Part shown: positions 49,729 to 58,951 of the stretch, piece by piece
Layout of the letters: each line of letters starts with the position of its first letter
How positions within the stretch are numbered: position 1 is the first letter of the stretch
Assembly (NCBI GenBank): GCA_039818825.1
Contig: JBCBTD010000012.1
Span: 1-64,000, forward strand
Length of the DNA: 64,000 nucleotides
Reading direction: 5' to 3'
Source: JBCBTD01 sp039818825
GTDB lineage: Bacteria > Pseudomonadota > Alphaproteobacteria > Geminicoccales > Geminicoccaceae
The notes under the pieces: model-generated
What the model was told of the DNA's origin: nothing
Seen by the model: the letters and a program-made list of their open reading frames with translations, nothing else
The model's database searches: none
Position numbers and translations under genes: made by a program

Positions 49729-51357
49729 TTACTTCTTTCGCGACGGTTTGTCGCGAGCTCCGGCGTCGTTCGCAGTTGCCCTTCTGATCGCCGCGTCGAT
49801 GGTCGCTCGATCGGGTTCGACGAAACGAGCCGCCACGTGCTGATCCGGACGTACCAGGTAGGTGACGCCTCTGCCGTAGCGGGTGCGAACGAGACCCTGG
49901 TCATCATCGAGGGCAACCGTTTCGCCACCGGTGGCATCGTCGATCCTGATCGGGGCCAGCTCGTCGTCTGCACTTGGGATGCGCAGCAGCTTGAAGTGGT
50001 GGCCAAGATGCGGCAGCAACCAGGCGTTGTCGCCGTCACCGACCGGCGCGTCGACGCACGGGTCGCCGGGCATCAGCCCCCCCTCCACCACATCGACCGC
50101 GGGCGTTTGCAGCGAGAGCCCACGGAGCGCGCAGGGGGTCGAGAGGCGGCCGCCATTCACGAGCGGCTGTGCGAAACGGGCGATCGCCGCCAAGTCGAGC
50201 ACCGCATCACGGTAGCGCCGTTCGTGGGTGGTCTTGGGCGTCATGAAGTGGGTCGAAGCCGTTGCTTGGCGGAGATTTTCGTCAGCGGCCCGGCTGCGCT
50301 CTTCGTCGTAGCTCGTGAGCAGCGCGCCGGGCGCTTCGTTCGCCAGCACGAGCGCGAGCTTCCATACGAGGTTGTCGACGTCCTGGATGCCGCCGTTGCC
50401 GCCGCGGGCGCCGAAGGGCGAGACCACGTGGGCGCTGTCGCCCGCGAAGACGATCCGTCCGTGAACGAAGCGCTGCAGCCGGCGGCATTGGAAACTGTAG
50501 ATCGAGATCCACTCCAAGGAGAACGGGCGGTCGCCGACGACGGCGCGAATTCGGGGCCGCACCGCTTCGGGCTGACGCTCGGTCTCGGGGTCGGCGTCGG
50601 CGCCGAGCTGCAGATCGATGCGGTAGACGTCTTCGGGTTGCTTGTGCAGCAACGCGGACTGGCCGGCGTGAAAGGTCGGTTCGAACCAGAACCGCCGCTC
50701 CGCCGGCATTGGGTCGTGTAGCCGAACGTCGGCGATCAGGAACCGTTCCTCGAAGCCGGTGCCCTCCAGTTCCAGCCCCAGCAAAGTGCGCAGGCTCGAT
50801 CGTGCGCCGTCGCAGGCGAGCACGAACGAGGCGTCGAGTTCGTAAGCGCCGTCGGGCGTGTCGACCGAGAGCGTCACGGTGTCGGCGTTCTGGCCGACGC
50901 CGACGACCCGGTTCTTGCAACGGAACTCGATCAGCTCCGGGAAGTCGGCGCAGCGGTCGAGCATGAAGGCTTCGACGTAGTACTGCTGAAGGTTGACGAA
51001 CGCGGGCATCGCATGCCCCGGCTCGGGCTGCAGGTCGACGCTGAACAGCTCGCGGTCGCGGTGGTAGGTCCGGCCGATGCGCCAGGTCACGCCCTTGTTG
51101 CGCATCCGCTCGCCGACACCTAGTCGGTCCAGGATTTCCAGGCTGCGTTTCGCCCAACAGATCGCGCGGCTGCCCTGGGCGACGTCGTCGTCGTCGTCGA
51201 GCACGACGGAGCGCACGCCGTGGGTCGCGAGATCGATCGCTGCCGCCAAGCCGATGGGACCAGCGCCGACGACCGCCACCGGCCAAAGCCCTCCTGCCGT
51301 ACCTCGTGTCTCCGGTGGTCGGCGATAGGTGAGCCGATGGGTGACGTGACCGGCCAA
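49729..51357 (-). CDS. FAD-dependent aromatic monooxygenase, MhpA-like
   Basis: A class A flavoprotein monooxygenase of about 542 residues. It has the FAD fingerprint VAVVGAGPIGLAAAIDLATHG, the DG motif region FVLACDGARSSLRTLLG and the GD motif GRIVFAGDSAHVVSPFGARG followed by NGGIQDVDNLVWKL. The C-terminus has a thioredoxin-like extension typical of MhpA/PheA-type hydroxylases. I chose the TTG at 51357, 17 bases after the MBL gene stop, but the start is uncertain. It is the last gene of the hmgA operon, which suggests hydroxylation of a homogentisate-related aromatic acid. Confidence 0.9.
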   Translation of the reverse strand: MAGHVTHRLTYRRPPETRGTAGGLWPVAVVGAGPIGLAAAIDLATHGVRSVVLDDDDDVAQGSRAICWAKRSLEILDRLGVGERMRNKGVTWRIGRTYHRDRELFSVDLQPEPGHAMPAFVNLQQYYVEAFMLDRCADFPELIEFRCKNRVVGVGQNADTVTLSVDTPDGAYELDASFVLACDGARSSLRTLLGLELEGTGFEERFLIADVRLHDPMPAERRFWFEPTFHAGQSALLHKQPEDVYRIDLQLGADADPETERQPEAVRPRIRAVVGDRPFSLEWISIYSFQCRRLQRFVHGRIVFAGDSAHVVSPFGARGGNGGIQDVDNLVWKLALVLANEAPGALLTSYDEERSRAADENLRQATASTHFMTPKTTHERRYRDAVLDLAAIARFAQPLVNGGRLSTPCALRGLSLQTPAVDVVEGGLMPGDPCVDAPVGDGDNAWLLPHLGHHFKLLRIPSADDELAPIRIDDATGGETVALDDDQGLVRTRYGRGVTYLVRPDQHVAARFVEPDRATIDAAIRRATANDAGARDKPSRKK

Positions 51358-51374
51358 CGTTCGGTTCCCGATTC

Positions 51375-52325
51375 TCAGTCCTGAAGCGCCGCCCACATCT
51401 CGCGGTCGCGCTCGGCCGTCCAGATCCGCGGCGTGTCGATGCCGAGGGCTTCGTCGTAGGCGCGCGTCACGTTGAACGGTAGGCAATGCTCGTAGATCGC
51501 GTAGTCGCCGAACAACGGGTCGCAGGTTTCTCGACAGGCTGCGAACGCCTCCTTCAAGGATCCGGATCGGGCGGCCACCTGCTCGACCGAGCGAAAGGTC
51601 TCCGTGACGAAGCGGCGGGTCGACGTGATCGCGTCGTCGACCGCTGCTTGGCTCTTCAACGCATCGCCACGCCCCGGCATCAAGGCGTCAGCGCGGAATT
51701 GGGCGATCGCATCGAGCGTCCTCGGCCAGTCACGAAAGTGGCCGTCGCCGCAGTAGCAAGCCGAGTGGAACTCGACGATGTCGCCGGAGAACAGCACGCC
51801 GGCGTCGGGCACCCAGGCAACGATGTCGCCGGCGGTGTGGGCGCGGCCCAGATGCACGAGATCCACCCGGCGGCGGCCGAGATGGATGCTGGCTGCCCGA
51901 TCGAAGGTGAGTGTCGGCCAGGTCAGGCCGGGGATGCTCTCCGCGGCCCGGAAGAGCCGCGGAAACCGGCCGAGTTCGCTTTGCCAATCAGCCTCGCCGC
52001 GCTCGTGGATCATCGTGCGACACGCCATCGAAGCAACGACCTCGCGCGCGCCGTAGGCTGACGCACCGAGCACCCGAACCGCGTGGTAGTGCGACAGCAC
52101 GACGTGGGTGATCGGCTTGTCGGTCACGCCGCGGATCCGCTCGATCACCGCTTCCGCCATGACCGGTGTCGCCTGGGTATCGATCACCATGACCCCGTCG
52201 TCACCGACGATCACCCCGGTGTTCGGATCGCCCTCGGTGGTGAACGCGTAGAGGCCGGGGCCGATCTCGTCGAAGCTGACGGTCTTGTCGGCGAGGTCGC
52301 CGGTCGAGGCGAAGGCTTTGCTCAA
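51375..52325 (-). CDS. MBL-fold protein with a reduced metal site
   Basis: A 316-residue metallo-beta-lactamase-fold protein starting from a TTG that overlaps the fumarylacetoacetase-like stop (TTGA). The fold motifs are GVIVGDDGVMVIDTQATP, SHYHAVRV (residues 78-85), AHTAGD (His163) and FSGD (Asp182). Compared with the usual HxHxDH, positions 83 and 84 are Val and Arg, and the late PGHG is PGRG (Arg219). The ligands of the first metal remain while those of the second are lost. It may be a mononuclear enzyme or a non-catalytic member. It belongs to the hmgA operon. Confidence 0.88.
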   Translation of the reverse strand: MSKAFASTGDLADKTVSFDEIGPGLYAFTTEGDPNTGVIVGDDGVMVIDTQATPVMAEAVIERIRGVTDKPITHVVLSHYHAVRVLGASAYGAREVVASMACRTMIHERGEADWQSELGRFPRLFRAAESIPGLTWPTLTFDRAASIHLGRRRVDLVHLGRAHTAGDIVAWVPDAGVLFSGDIVEFHSACYCGDGHFRDWPRTLDAIAQFRADALMPGRGDALKSQAAVDDAITSTRRFVTETFRSVEQVAARSGSLKEAFAACRETCDPLFGDYAIYEHCLPFNVTRAYDEALGIDTPRIWTAERDREMWAALQD

Positions 52326-53332
52326 GGGATCGGCTCCACACGCTGGTCGATACGGCCGAAGACCGTGCGTCCTCGGGCGTCGAAGGCTTCGAGGTGCACC
52401 CGGTCGCCGAAACCGAGATACGCCGTCCGCGGTTCGCCATAGCGGATGGTCTCGGCCATCCGCTGCTCGGCGATGCAAGCGTAGCCGCGGCCGCCTTCGG
52501 CGAGCGGGCGGCCCGGGTCGTCCCCATCGGCGTTCGAGACCGTTCCCGAGCCGATCAGCGTGCCGGCCCCAAGCGGGCGGGTCCGCGCAGCGTGCGCGAT
52601 CAACGTCGGGAAATCGAACGTCATGTCCGGCCCGGTGGCGAGCCGACCGAGCGGCGTGTCGTCGATGCCGGCAAGTAGGGTCAAGTGGGCGCGACGGCCG
52701 TCCCAGGCGGCGCCGATCTCGTCGGGTGTCACCGCCACCGGTGCCAGGGCGGAAGCCGGTTTCGACTGCACGAAGCCGAACCCCTTGGTGAGTTCACCCG
52801 GAATCAGCTCGCGCAAGCTGACGTCGTTGACGAGAACGAGCAGGCGGATCGCATCGGCCGCCGTTGCCGCGTCGGCGTCGAGCGGCACGTCGTCGGTGAT
52901 CACGCCAAGCTCGCCCTCGAGATCGATCCCGAACGACTCGTCCGCCACCCGAATCGGCGCCATCGGCGCCAGGAAGTGGTCGGACGCGCCCTGATACATC
53001 AAGGGGTCGGTCGTCAGGCTCGGCGGCAACGCGGCGCCCCGGGCACGCCTCACGAGCGAGACGTGGTTCAGATAGGCGGAGCCGTCGAGCCATTGGTGCC
53101 CGCGGGGTAGCGGGGCGAGGCACTGGGCCGGATCGAAGGGGAACGCTGCGAGATCGGCAACTCGTTCCAGGCGCGAAGCCTCCGCCTGCAGCCAGGGCTG
53201 GACCTCCGACCAGTGATCGAGCGCTTGCTGCAGTGTGTGCGCGGCGTCGGCCTCGATCGATCTGGCAAGGTCGGCGGACACCAGCAACAGCCGGCCGTCG
53301 CGCGTGCCGTCATCGCGCGATGCCAGCCTCAT
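52322..53332 (-). CDS. Fumarylacetoacetate hydrolase family protein
   Basis: A 336-residue member of the fumarylacetoacetase family, which cleaves fumarylacetoacetate to fumarate and acetoacetate at the end of tyrosine catabolism. The metal-binding acidic cluster is in FGIDLEGELGVITDD, with KGFGFVQSKPASALAPVAV and GSGTVSNADGDDPGRPL as further family blocks. The ATG at 53332 overlaps the hmgA stop (ATGA). Position right after hmgA supports the fumarylacetoacetase role. Confidence 0.93.
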   Translation of the reverse strand: MRLASRDDGTRDGRLLLVSADLARSIEADAAHTLQQALDHWSEVQPWLQAEASRLERVADLAAFPFDPAQCLAPLPRGHQWLDGSAYLNHVSLVRRARGAALPPSLTTDPLMYQGASDHFLAPMAPIRVADESFGIDLEGELGVITDDVPLDADAATAADAIRLLVLVNDVSLRELIPGELTKGFGFVQSKPASALAPVAVTPDEIGAAWDGRRAHLTLLAGIDDTPLGRLATGPDMTFDFPTLIAHAARTRPLGAGTLIGSGTVSNADGDDPGRPLAEGGRGYACIAEQRMAETIRYGEPRTAYLGFGDRVHLEAFDARGRTVFGRIDQRVEPIP

Positions 53333-54627
53333 GGCCGCCCGTCGAAGCGGCGCTCCAGCCCGTCCCAACAGTCGGCGTAGGACTCCTGCAGCGTTTCCAA
53401 CTCGGCTGCAAACCGGGTCAGGTGCTGCGGAAAGCGGGTCTCGAACATGAAGGCGAGACTGCCCTCCAGCTTCTTCGGCTGGAGTTCGGCGTTCGACGCC
53501 GCGTCGAACGCGGTGGTATCCGGCCCGTGGGGCAGCATGCAGTTGTGGAGGCTCATGCCACCAGGCACGAAGCCTTCGGGCTTTGCGTCGTACACCCCGT
53601 AGATGAGGCCCATGAATTCGCTCATGACGTTCATGTGGTACCAGGGTGGGCGGAACGTGTGTTCGGCGACCATCCACCGGTCGGGGAAAATGATGAAGTC
53701 GACATTGGCAGTCCTCGGCGTCTCTGACGGTGCGGTCAGCACCGTGAAGATCGACGGGTCCGGATGGTCGAACAGCAGCGCGCCGACCGGCGAGTAAGCC
53801 CGCAGGTCATAGCGGCAGGGCGTGTAGTTGCCGTGCCAGGCGACGACGTCGAGCGGTGAATGATCGAGATCGGCGACGTAAAAATCACCACACCACTTCA
53901 TGGTCAGGCGGCACCCAGTCTCTTTGTCCTCGAACGCCGCGACAGGTGTTTTGAAGTCGCGGGGATTGGCAAGGCAGTTGGCACCGATCGGGCCGCGCTC
54001 GGGCAGGGTGAACTTGCCGCCGTAGTTCTCACAGACATAGCCACGAGCAGGACCCTCGACGAGCTCGACCTTGAACTTGGTGCCCCGCGGAACGACGGCC
54101 ACGTCGCCGGCGCCGATCGCCACTCGTCCGAGCTCGGTGAACACGAGCAAGCGCCCGACCTGCGGCACGATCAGGAGTTCGCCGTCGGCGACGACCAGAT
54201 AGTCGTCGACCATCGATGTGGTGACGAGGAACACGTGGGCCGCCATGCCGGTCTGCGTGTTGACGTCGCCGGCGGTGGTCATGGTGCGCATACCGGAGAG
54301 GAACGTCAGCGGCTCCGACGGGATCGGCACGGGCCCCCAACGCAGCTGACCGATGGGGCGGTCGTGTTCGCAGAGGCAGGGTGCCGTGCGCCATAGCGGC
54401 AGCGCGGTGCGACGGAAGCGGCTGGCGTGGCGGACCGACGGACGGATACGGTAGAGCCACGAACGCTCGTTCTGGCCGCGCGGTGCCGTGAAGGGCGATC
54501 CTGAGAGTTGCTCCGCGTAGAGCCCGTAGGCGCAACGTTGCGGCGAGTTCTGCCCTTGCGGCAGTGCGCCCGGTAGCGCTTCGGTTTCGAAGTCGTTGCC
54601 GAAGCCCGGCATGTAAGCGAGCTCCAT
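53329..54627 (-). CDS. hmgA: Homogentisate 1,2-dioxygenase
   Basis: A 432-residue Fe(II) ring-cleavage dioxygenase that converts homogentisate to maleylacetoacetate. The N-terminal MPGFGNDFETEALPGALP and QLSGSPFTAPRGQNERSWLY are signatures. The iron ligands are in PWYHMNVMSEFMGLIYG (His and Glu) and SLHNCMLPHGPD (His). It is the first gene of a four-gene operon and is divergent from pgm with a 157-base gap. A maleylacetoacetate isomerase gene is not seen in the operon. Confidence 0.97.
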   Translation of the reverse strand: MELAYMPGFGNDFETEALPGALPQGQNSPQRCAYGLYAEQLSGSPFTAPRGQNERSWLYRIRPSVRHASRFRRTALPLWRTAPCLCEHDRPIGQLRWGPVPIPSEPLTFLSGMRTMTTAGDVNTQTGMAAHVFLVTTSMVDDYLVVADGELLIVPQVGRLLVFTELGRVAIGAGDVAVVPRGTKFKVELVEGPARGYVCENYGGKFTLPERGPIGANCLANPRDFKTPVAAFEDKETGCRLTMKWCGDFYVADLDHSPLDVVAWHGNYTPCRYDLRAYSPVGALLFDHPDPSIFTVLTAPSETPRTANVDFIIFPDRWMVAEHTFRPPWYHMNVMSEFMGLIYGVYDAKPEGFVPGGMSLHNCMLPHGPDTTAFDAASNAELQPKKLEGSLAFMFETRFPQHLTRFAAELETLQESYADCWDGLERRFDGRP

Positions 54628-54784
54628 CGTGTTCTCCCCGATCAGCGTGCGTCAGCTACGCTACCCGAAGTCGTATCAACGCAGCCGCGGCGTGGAAAGG
54701 TCGGGTCGAACCCGACCGGCGTCGGGGTTCCGTCGGCTCGGCAACCGCGGCACCATGGGTGGCAACCGATCGGAGAGACACACC

Positions 54785-56416
54785 ATGACCATCCGGACCA
54801 TCGCCACCGCACCGATCGAGGGGCAGAAGCCCGGGACGTCGGGCCTGCGGAAGAAGGTCGGCGTCTTTCAGTCGGCGCACTACGTCCAAAACTTCGTCCA
54901 GAGCGTTTTCGACGCCGTGGATGGGCTCCCTGGCGCGACCTTGGTCGTCGGCGGCGATGGCAGGTACTTCAACGACGTCGCCATCCAGACGATCCTGCGG
55001 ATGGCCGCGGCCCATGGCGTCGGGCGGGTGTTGGTGGGGCGGAGCGGTCTCTTGTCGACCCCAGCGGCGTCCGCGGTCATCCGGGCCCGGAGCGCCGCCG
55101 GTGGGTTGGTGCTCTCGGCGAGCCACAATCCCGGCGGTCCGGATGGCGATTTCGGCATCAAGTACAACGTCGAGAATGGCGGCCCGGCGCCGGAGAAGGT
55201 GACCAACGCCATCTACGCTCGCACGCAGGCCATCGACGCCTACCGCATCGTCGATACGACCGACGTCGATCTCGGCCAGACCGGAACGGTGCGTGTCGGC
55301 GAGATGGACGTCGAGATCATCGATCCCGTCGCCGACTACCAGCAGCTGATGGAGCAGCTGTTCGACTTCGACGCCATTCGCGATCTGTTCGCGACCGGCT
55401 TCAGACTTCGCTACGACGCCATGCACGCCGTCACCGGTCCCTATGCTACGGCGATCCTGGAGCAGGCGCTCGGCGCGCCCCGCGGAACTGTGGTCAACGG
55501 CGCGCCGTCGGCCGATTTCGGCGGCCACCACCCGGACCCCAACCTGGTCCACTGCAAAGACCTCTACGAGCTGATGATGACCGACGGCGGGCCCGACCTC
55601 GGTGCGGCCTCAGATGGCGATGGCGACCGCAACCTGATCATCGGCAAGCATCAATTCGTGACACCCTCCGATAGCCTGGCGATGCTTGCGGCCAACGCCA
55701 CCCTTGCGCCCGGCTACGCCAAGGGTCTCGCCGGTATCGCACGGTCGATGCCGACCAGCGGTGCCGCCGATCGAGTGGCGGAGGCACTGGGAATTCCATG
55801 CTTCGAGACCCCGACCGGTTGGAAGTTCTTCGGCAATCTGCTGGACGCCGGCATGGCGACGCTGTGCGGCGAAGAGAGTGCCGGCACCGGTTCCGACCAC
55901 GTCCGCGAGAAGGACGGCCTCTGGGCGGTCTTGTTGTGGCTGAACGTGTTGGCGCGCCGCCGCCAACCGGTGCGCGACATCGTCCACGAGCATTGGCGCA
56001 AGCACGGCCGCAACTACTACGCCCGCCACGACTACGAAGAGGTCGATGCGGAGCGGGCAGGCGATCTGATGGCGGGCTTGCGCGAGAAGTTGCCGTCGCT
56101 GCCAGGCTCGAGCCTCGGCGACCGGGCGGTGGCAGGCGCTGACGACTTCGCCTACCACGACCCGGTCGACGGCTCGGTCTCGGAGCATCAGGGTGTGAGG
56201 GTGCTGTTCGAGGACGGCTCACGGATCGTCTACCGCCTGTCGGGCACCGGCACCGTCGGTGCCACGCTTCGCGTCTACATCGAGCGCTTCGAATCGAACC
56301 CGAACAAGCAGGACCAGGATACGCATGCCGCCCTCGCCGATCTCGCCACCGTCGCCGGCAACGTGGCGGCCATCGCCCAGCATACCGGGCGCGACCGCCC
56401 GAGCGTGGTCACCTGA
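54785..56416 (+). CDS. pgm: Alpha-D-glucose phosphoglucomutase
   Basis: A 543-residue phosphohexomutase interconverting glucose-1-phosphate and glucose-6-phosphate. The phosphoserine loop is LSASHNPGGPDGDFGIKYN, the Mg site is ASDGDGDRNLI, the sugar-binding loop is GEESAGTGSDHVREKDGLW and the phosphate-binding loop is YRLSGTGTVGATLRVYI. The start ATG at 54785 follows GGAGAG and the family N-terminus GQKPGTSGLRKKV begins 13 residues later. Size and motifs fit the Pgm1-like type. Confidence 0.96.
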   Translation: MTIRTIATAPIEGQKPGTSGLRKKVGVFQSAHYVQNFVQSVFDAVDGLPGATLVVGGDGRYFNDVAIQTILRMAAAHGVGRVLVGRSGLLSTPAASAVIRARSAAGGLVLSASHNPGGPDGDFGIKYNVENGGPAPEKVTNAIYARTQAIDAYRIVDTTDVDLGQTGTVRVGEMDVEIIDPVADYQQLMEQLFDFDAIRDLFATGFRLRYDAMHAVTGPYATAILEQALGAPRGTVVNGAPSADFGGHHPDPNLVHCKDLYELMMTDGGPDLGAASDGDGDRNLIIGKHQFVTPSDSLAMLAANATLAPGYAKGLAGIARSMPTSGAADRVAEALGIPCFETPTGWKFFGNLLDAGMATLCGEESAGTGSDHVREKDGLWAVLLWLNVLARRRQPVRDIVHEHWRKHGRNYYARHDYEEVDAERAGDLMAGLREKLPSLPGSSLGDRAVAGADDFAYHDPVDGSVSEHQGVRVLFEDGSRIVYRLSGTGTVGATLRVYIERFESNPNKQDQDTHAALADLATVAGNVAAIAQHTGRDRPSVVT

Positions 56417-56838
56417 GCCGGAACGCGCGGCCGCCGTTTCGCGTCGGCGGCCTCGGTGAGATCGCGATCCGATGCACCGATCTGGAGCGGATGGGCGCGT
56501 TCTACGGTGATGTCCTCGGCCTGGAGCGGTTGCAGGGCAACCACCGGGCGGGCATCGTCTTCTTTCGCATCGCCCCGGGGGTAGCGGGTCACACCGCAGT
56601 CCTGGCGCTGTTCCACGAGCCCGTTGCCGCCGGCCCGCCGCGGTCGAGGCTGCATCACCTTGCCCTCGGGATGACGCGGTCCGATCAGGAGGCGGCGATC
56701 GCGTGGTTCGCAGCCGAAGGCGTCGCCTATCGGCTCCAGTCGTTCGATTGGATCGGGTGGCGTGGCGTGTTCGTCGACGACCCCGAGGGCAACACGGTCG
56801 AGCTGGTGGCCTATGACGACACTTGGCGGTCCGGGTAA
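56413..56838 (+). CDS. VOC (glyoxalase-fold) family protein, probable CTG start
   Basis: A VOC-fold protein of about 141 residues. The N-terminal strand and helix (FRVGGLGEIAIRCTDLERMG) read in frame upstream of the first ATG at 56491, so starting there would delete the first beta strand of the fold. The only candidate initiator upstream is CTG at 56413, which overlaps the pgm stop as CTGA. Later motifs are FYGDVLGLERLQG, RLHHLALGM and VFVDDPEGNTVELVAYD. It is probably coupled to pgm. Its end overlaps the convergent amidase gene by 28 bases. Reaction unknown. Confidence 0.78.
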   Translation: MSRNARPPFRVGGLGEIAIRCTDLERMGAFYGDVLGLERLQGNHRAGIVFFRIAPGVAGHTAVLALFHEPVAAGPPRSRLHHLALGMTRSDQEAAIAWFAAEGVAYRLQSFDWIGWRGVFVDDPEGNTVELVAYDDTWRSG

Positions 56839-57770
56839 CCTAGGGGGCGAACGGCTCCCTTGGTCTCGACGATCAGGCCGTAGGTCTCCGGTTCCCGGTG
56901 GGCGCCGAAGTCGAAGATGTTGGTCTTGATCTCGGCGCAGCGCGCGGTGTCGATCTCGGCCACGCAGACCTCGTCGCCGAGCGTCGTGCATTGGGCCATC
57001 ACCTCGCCGGTCGGGGCGATGATGCAGCTACCGCCGATCAGCATGCAGCCCTCTTCCAGTCCGGCCTTCGCCGTCGCGGCGACGAACGTCCCGTTCTGGT
57101 AAGCGCCCGCCTGCAGAGACAGTAGATTGTGGAAGGGGTTGAGGTGATCTTGCTGCGGCGCCGGCGGGTAGTGCAGCGGCGTGTTGTACCCGACCATGAC
57201 CAACTCCACGCTCTGCAGCCCAAGCACGCGGAAGGCTTCCGGCCAGCGCCGGTCGTTGCAGATGAGTACGCCGAGATTGAGGCCCATTGCCGGACTCACC
57301 CCGAAGCCCAGATCGCCGCGCTCGAAGTAGCGTTTCTCCAGATGTTGAAACGGCCGCCAGGGCTCGGGTTCGCGGTGCCCAGGCAAGTGAATCTTGCGGT
57401 ACTTGTGGACGATACGCCCGTCCGGATCGACGACGATGGCCGTGTTGAAACGCCGGGTCCGTCCGTCCTCGACGACTGTTTCCGCGTAGCCCAGGTGGAA
57501 GCCGACGCCGAGCCGCTGGGCTTCGTCGAACAGAGGCGACACCGCGGCATTGGGCATCGCCGTCTCGTAAAAGGTGTCGAGCGCGTCGTCCTCCAGGTGC
57601 CACCGGGGGAAGAAGGTCGTCAGCGCCAGTTCGGGGAAGACGATCAGCCCGGCACCCTGGTTCGTTGCCTGGCGCATGAGTGCCACCATCCGCGCCACGA
57701 CCGCGGGACGGGGCTCCGCCCGGGCGATCGGCCCGAGTTGGCCGCAAGCGACGACGAGACGCCGGTTCAT
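56811..57770 (-). CDS. N-carbamoyl-D-amino acid hydrolase-like amidase
   Basis: A 319-residue nitrilase-superfamily enzyme. The catalytic triad is visible: Glu in VFPELALTTFFPRW, Lys in VHKYRKIHLPGH and Cys in LGVLICNDRRWPE. The wording ICNDRRWPEAFRVLGLQ and the N-terminal TTFFPRW are characteristic of D-carbamoylases, which hydrolyse N-carbamoyl-D-amino acids to D-amino acids, CO2 and ammonia. It starts with an ATGA overlap to the diaminopropionate ammonia-lyase gene. The pair may serve in degradation of D- or unusual amino acids. Confidence 0.9.
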   Translation of the reverse strand: MNRRLVVACGQLGPIARAEPRPAVVARMVALMRQATNQGAGLIVFPELALTTFFPRWHLEDDALDTFYETAMPNAAVSPLFDEAQRLGVGFHLGYAETVVEDGRTRRFNTAIVVDPDGRIVHKYRKIHLPGHREPEPWRPFQHLEKRYFERGDLGFGVSPAMGLNLGVLICNDRRWPEAFRVLGLQSVELVMVGYNTPLHYPPAPQQDHLNPFHNLLSLQAGAYQNGTFVAATAKAGLEEGCMLIGGSCIIAPTGEVMAQCTTLGDEVCVAEIDTARCAEIKTNIFDFGAHREPETYGLIVETKGAVRPLGYPDRQVSS

Positions 57771-58948
57771 CGACAGCCCTCCAAGACAACGGACGCCGGA
57801 CGGCCGACGAGTTGTGTATACACGTCCGGGTCCGTGTCGCCCTCCGTACCGAATACGAGCACGCGGCTCGCCGGCGTCAAGCCCAGCGAGCGGGCAAGCG
57901 CCGGGCGCTCCAAGGCTGCCAGTACCCCGGCAAGCCCACAGGTCGCGCTTTCGCCGGCGACGATGGGTGGGTCGCCAGCGAGCGGGTCAGCCAAATCACG
58001 CATCACCGCTACCGCGGCCTCGTCGTCGATGATCAGCGCGTCGTGGCAGCCGCGCCGCAGCAGCTCCCAAGCCAACAGCGAAACCTCGCCGCAGGCCAGC
58101 CCGGCCATGACCGTGTCCAGGCTGCCGTCGATCGTAGTCGGCTTTCCGGCGCGGAGGCTCGCCGCGATGCACGCGGCGCGGTCGGGTTCTACCACCACGA
58201 ACCGAGGACGCGCCTCGCCGTAGCGGAGCCACGACGTCGCCAGTACCGCGGCCGCGGCACCGCCGACACCACCTTGGACCACGATGTGGGTCGATGGGAC
58301 GGCCACGCTGTCCAGCGCTTCGTCTGCCATGACCATGTAGCCGGCCATGACGTCACGCGGGACCTCGGTATAGCCAGGGTAGGAGGTGTCGGAGACGACA
58401 TGCCAGCCGCGGGCGTCGGCATCGGCGGCGGCGCGGCGCACGCTGTCGTCGTAGGTGCCGTCGGTTCTCCGGACCTCGGCGCCGAAGGCCTCGATGGCCG
58501 CCTTCCGCCCTTCACTGACGGTCTCGTGGACATAGATGACGCACCGGCAGCCGGCGCGCTTGGCGCCCCAGGCCACGGACCGGCCATGGTTGCCGTCGGT
58601 GGCGCACGTCACGGTCACCTCTCGTGGGTCGACCGCCAGCCGCGCCAGCAGGCGGTCGACCGCGTAGGCGCCGCCGAGGGCTTTGAAACTCTTCAGCGAG
58701 AAGCGCACGCTCTCGTCCTTGTAGTCGATCCGGGCCACGCCAGAACGTGCTGCAAGGCCCGCGAGGCTGCGTGTCGGTGTCGGCGCATGGTCCTGCCATT
58801 CCCGAATGGCGGCTCGCGCGGTTCGGAGGTCGTCGGCGCTGAGCACGAGATCCAGCGAGCGGGACCATGGTCCGCGCTCGACGTCGGTGTTGGTGACATG
58901 GGTCGGTGTCGAGAACCGCGGCGCGACCGGGGCCGCATTTACACCCAT
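57767..58948 (-). CDS. dpaL: Diaminopropionate ammonia-lyase
   Basis: A 393-residue fold-type II PLP enzyme that degrades 2,3-diaminopropionate to pyruvate and ammonia. The PLP lysine is in SFKALGGAYAVDRLL; TCATDGNHGRSVAWGAK, the phosphate-binding QGGVGGAAAAV and VAGESATCGLAGVLA are diagnostic of the DpaL/YgeX group. It lies three bases after glcE and is coupled to the amidase gene. It could also act on D-serine, as in related enzymes. Confidence 0.93.
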   Translation of the reverse strand: MGVNAAPVAPRFSTPTHVTNTDVERGPWSRSLDLVLSADDLRTARAAIREWQDHAPTPTRSLAGLAARSGVARIDYKDESVRFSLKSFKALGGAYAVDRLLARLAVDPREVTVTCATDGNHGRSVAWGAKRAGCRCVIYVHETVSEGRKAAIEAFGAEVRRTDGTYDDSVRRAAADADARGWHVVSDTSYPGYTEVPRDVMAGYMVMADEALDSVAVPSTHIVVQGGVGGAAAAVLATSWLRYGEARPRFVVVEPDRAACIAASLRAGKPTTIDGSLDTVMAGLACGEVSLLAWELLRRGCHDALIIDDEAAVAVMRDLADPLAGDPPIVAGESATCGLAGVLAALERPALARSLGLTPASRVLVFGTEGDTDPDVYTQLVGRPASVVLEGCR

Positions 58949-58951
58949 TTG

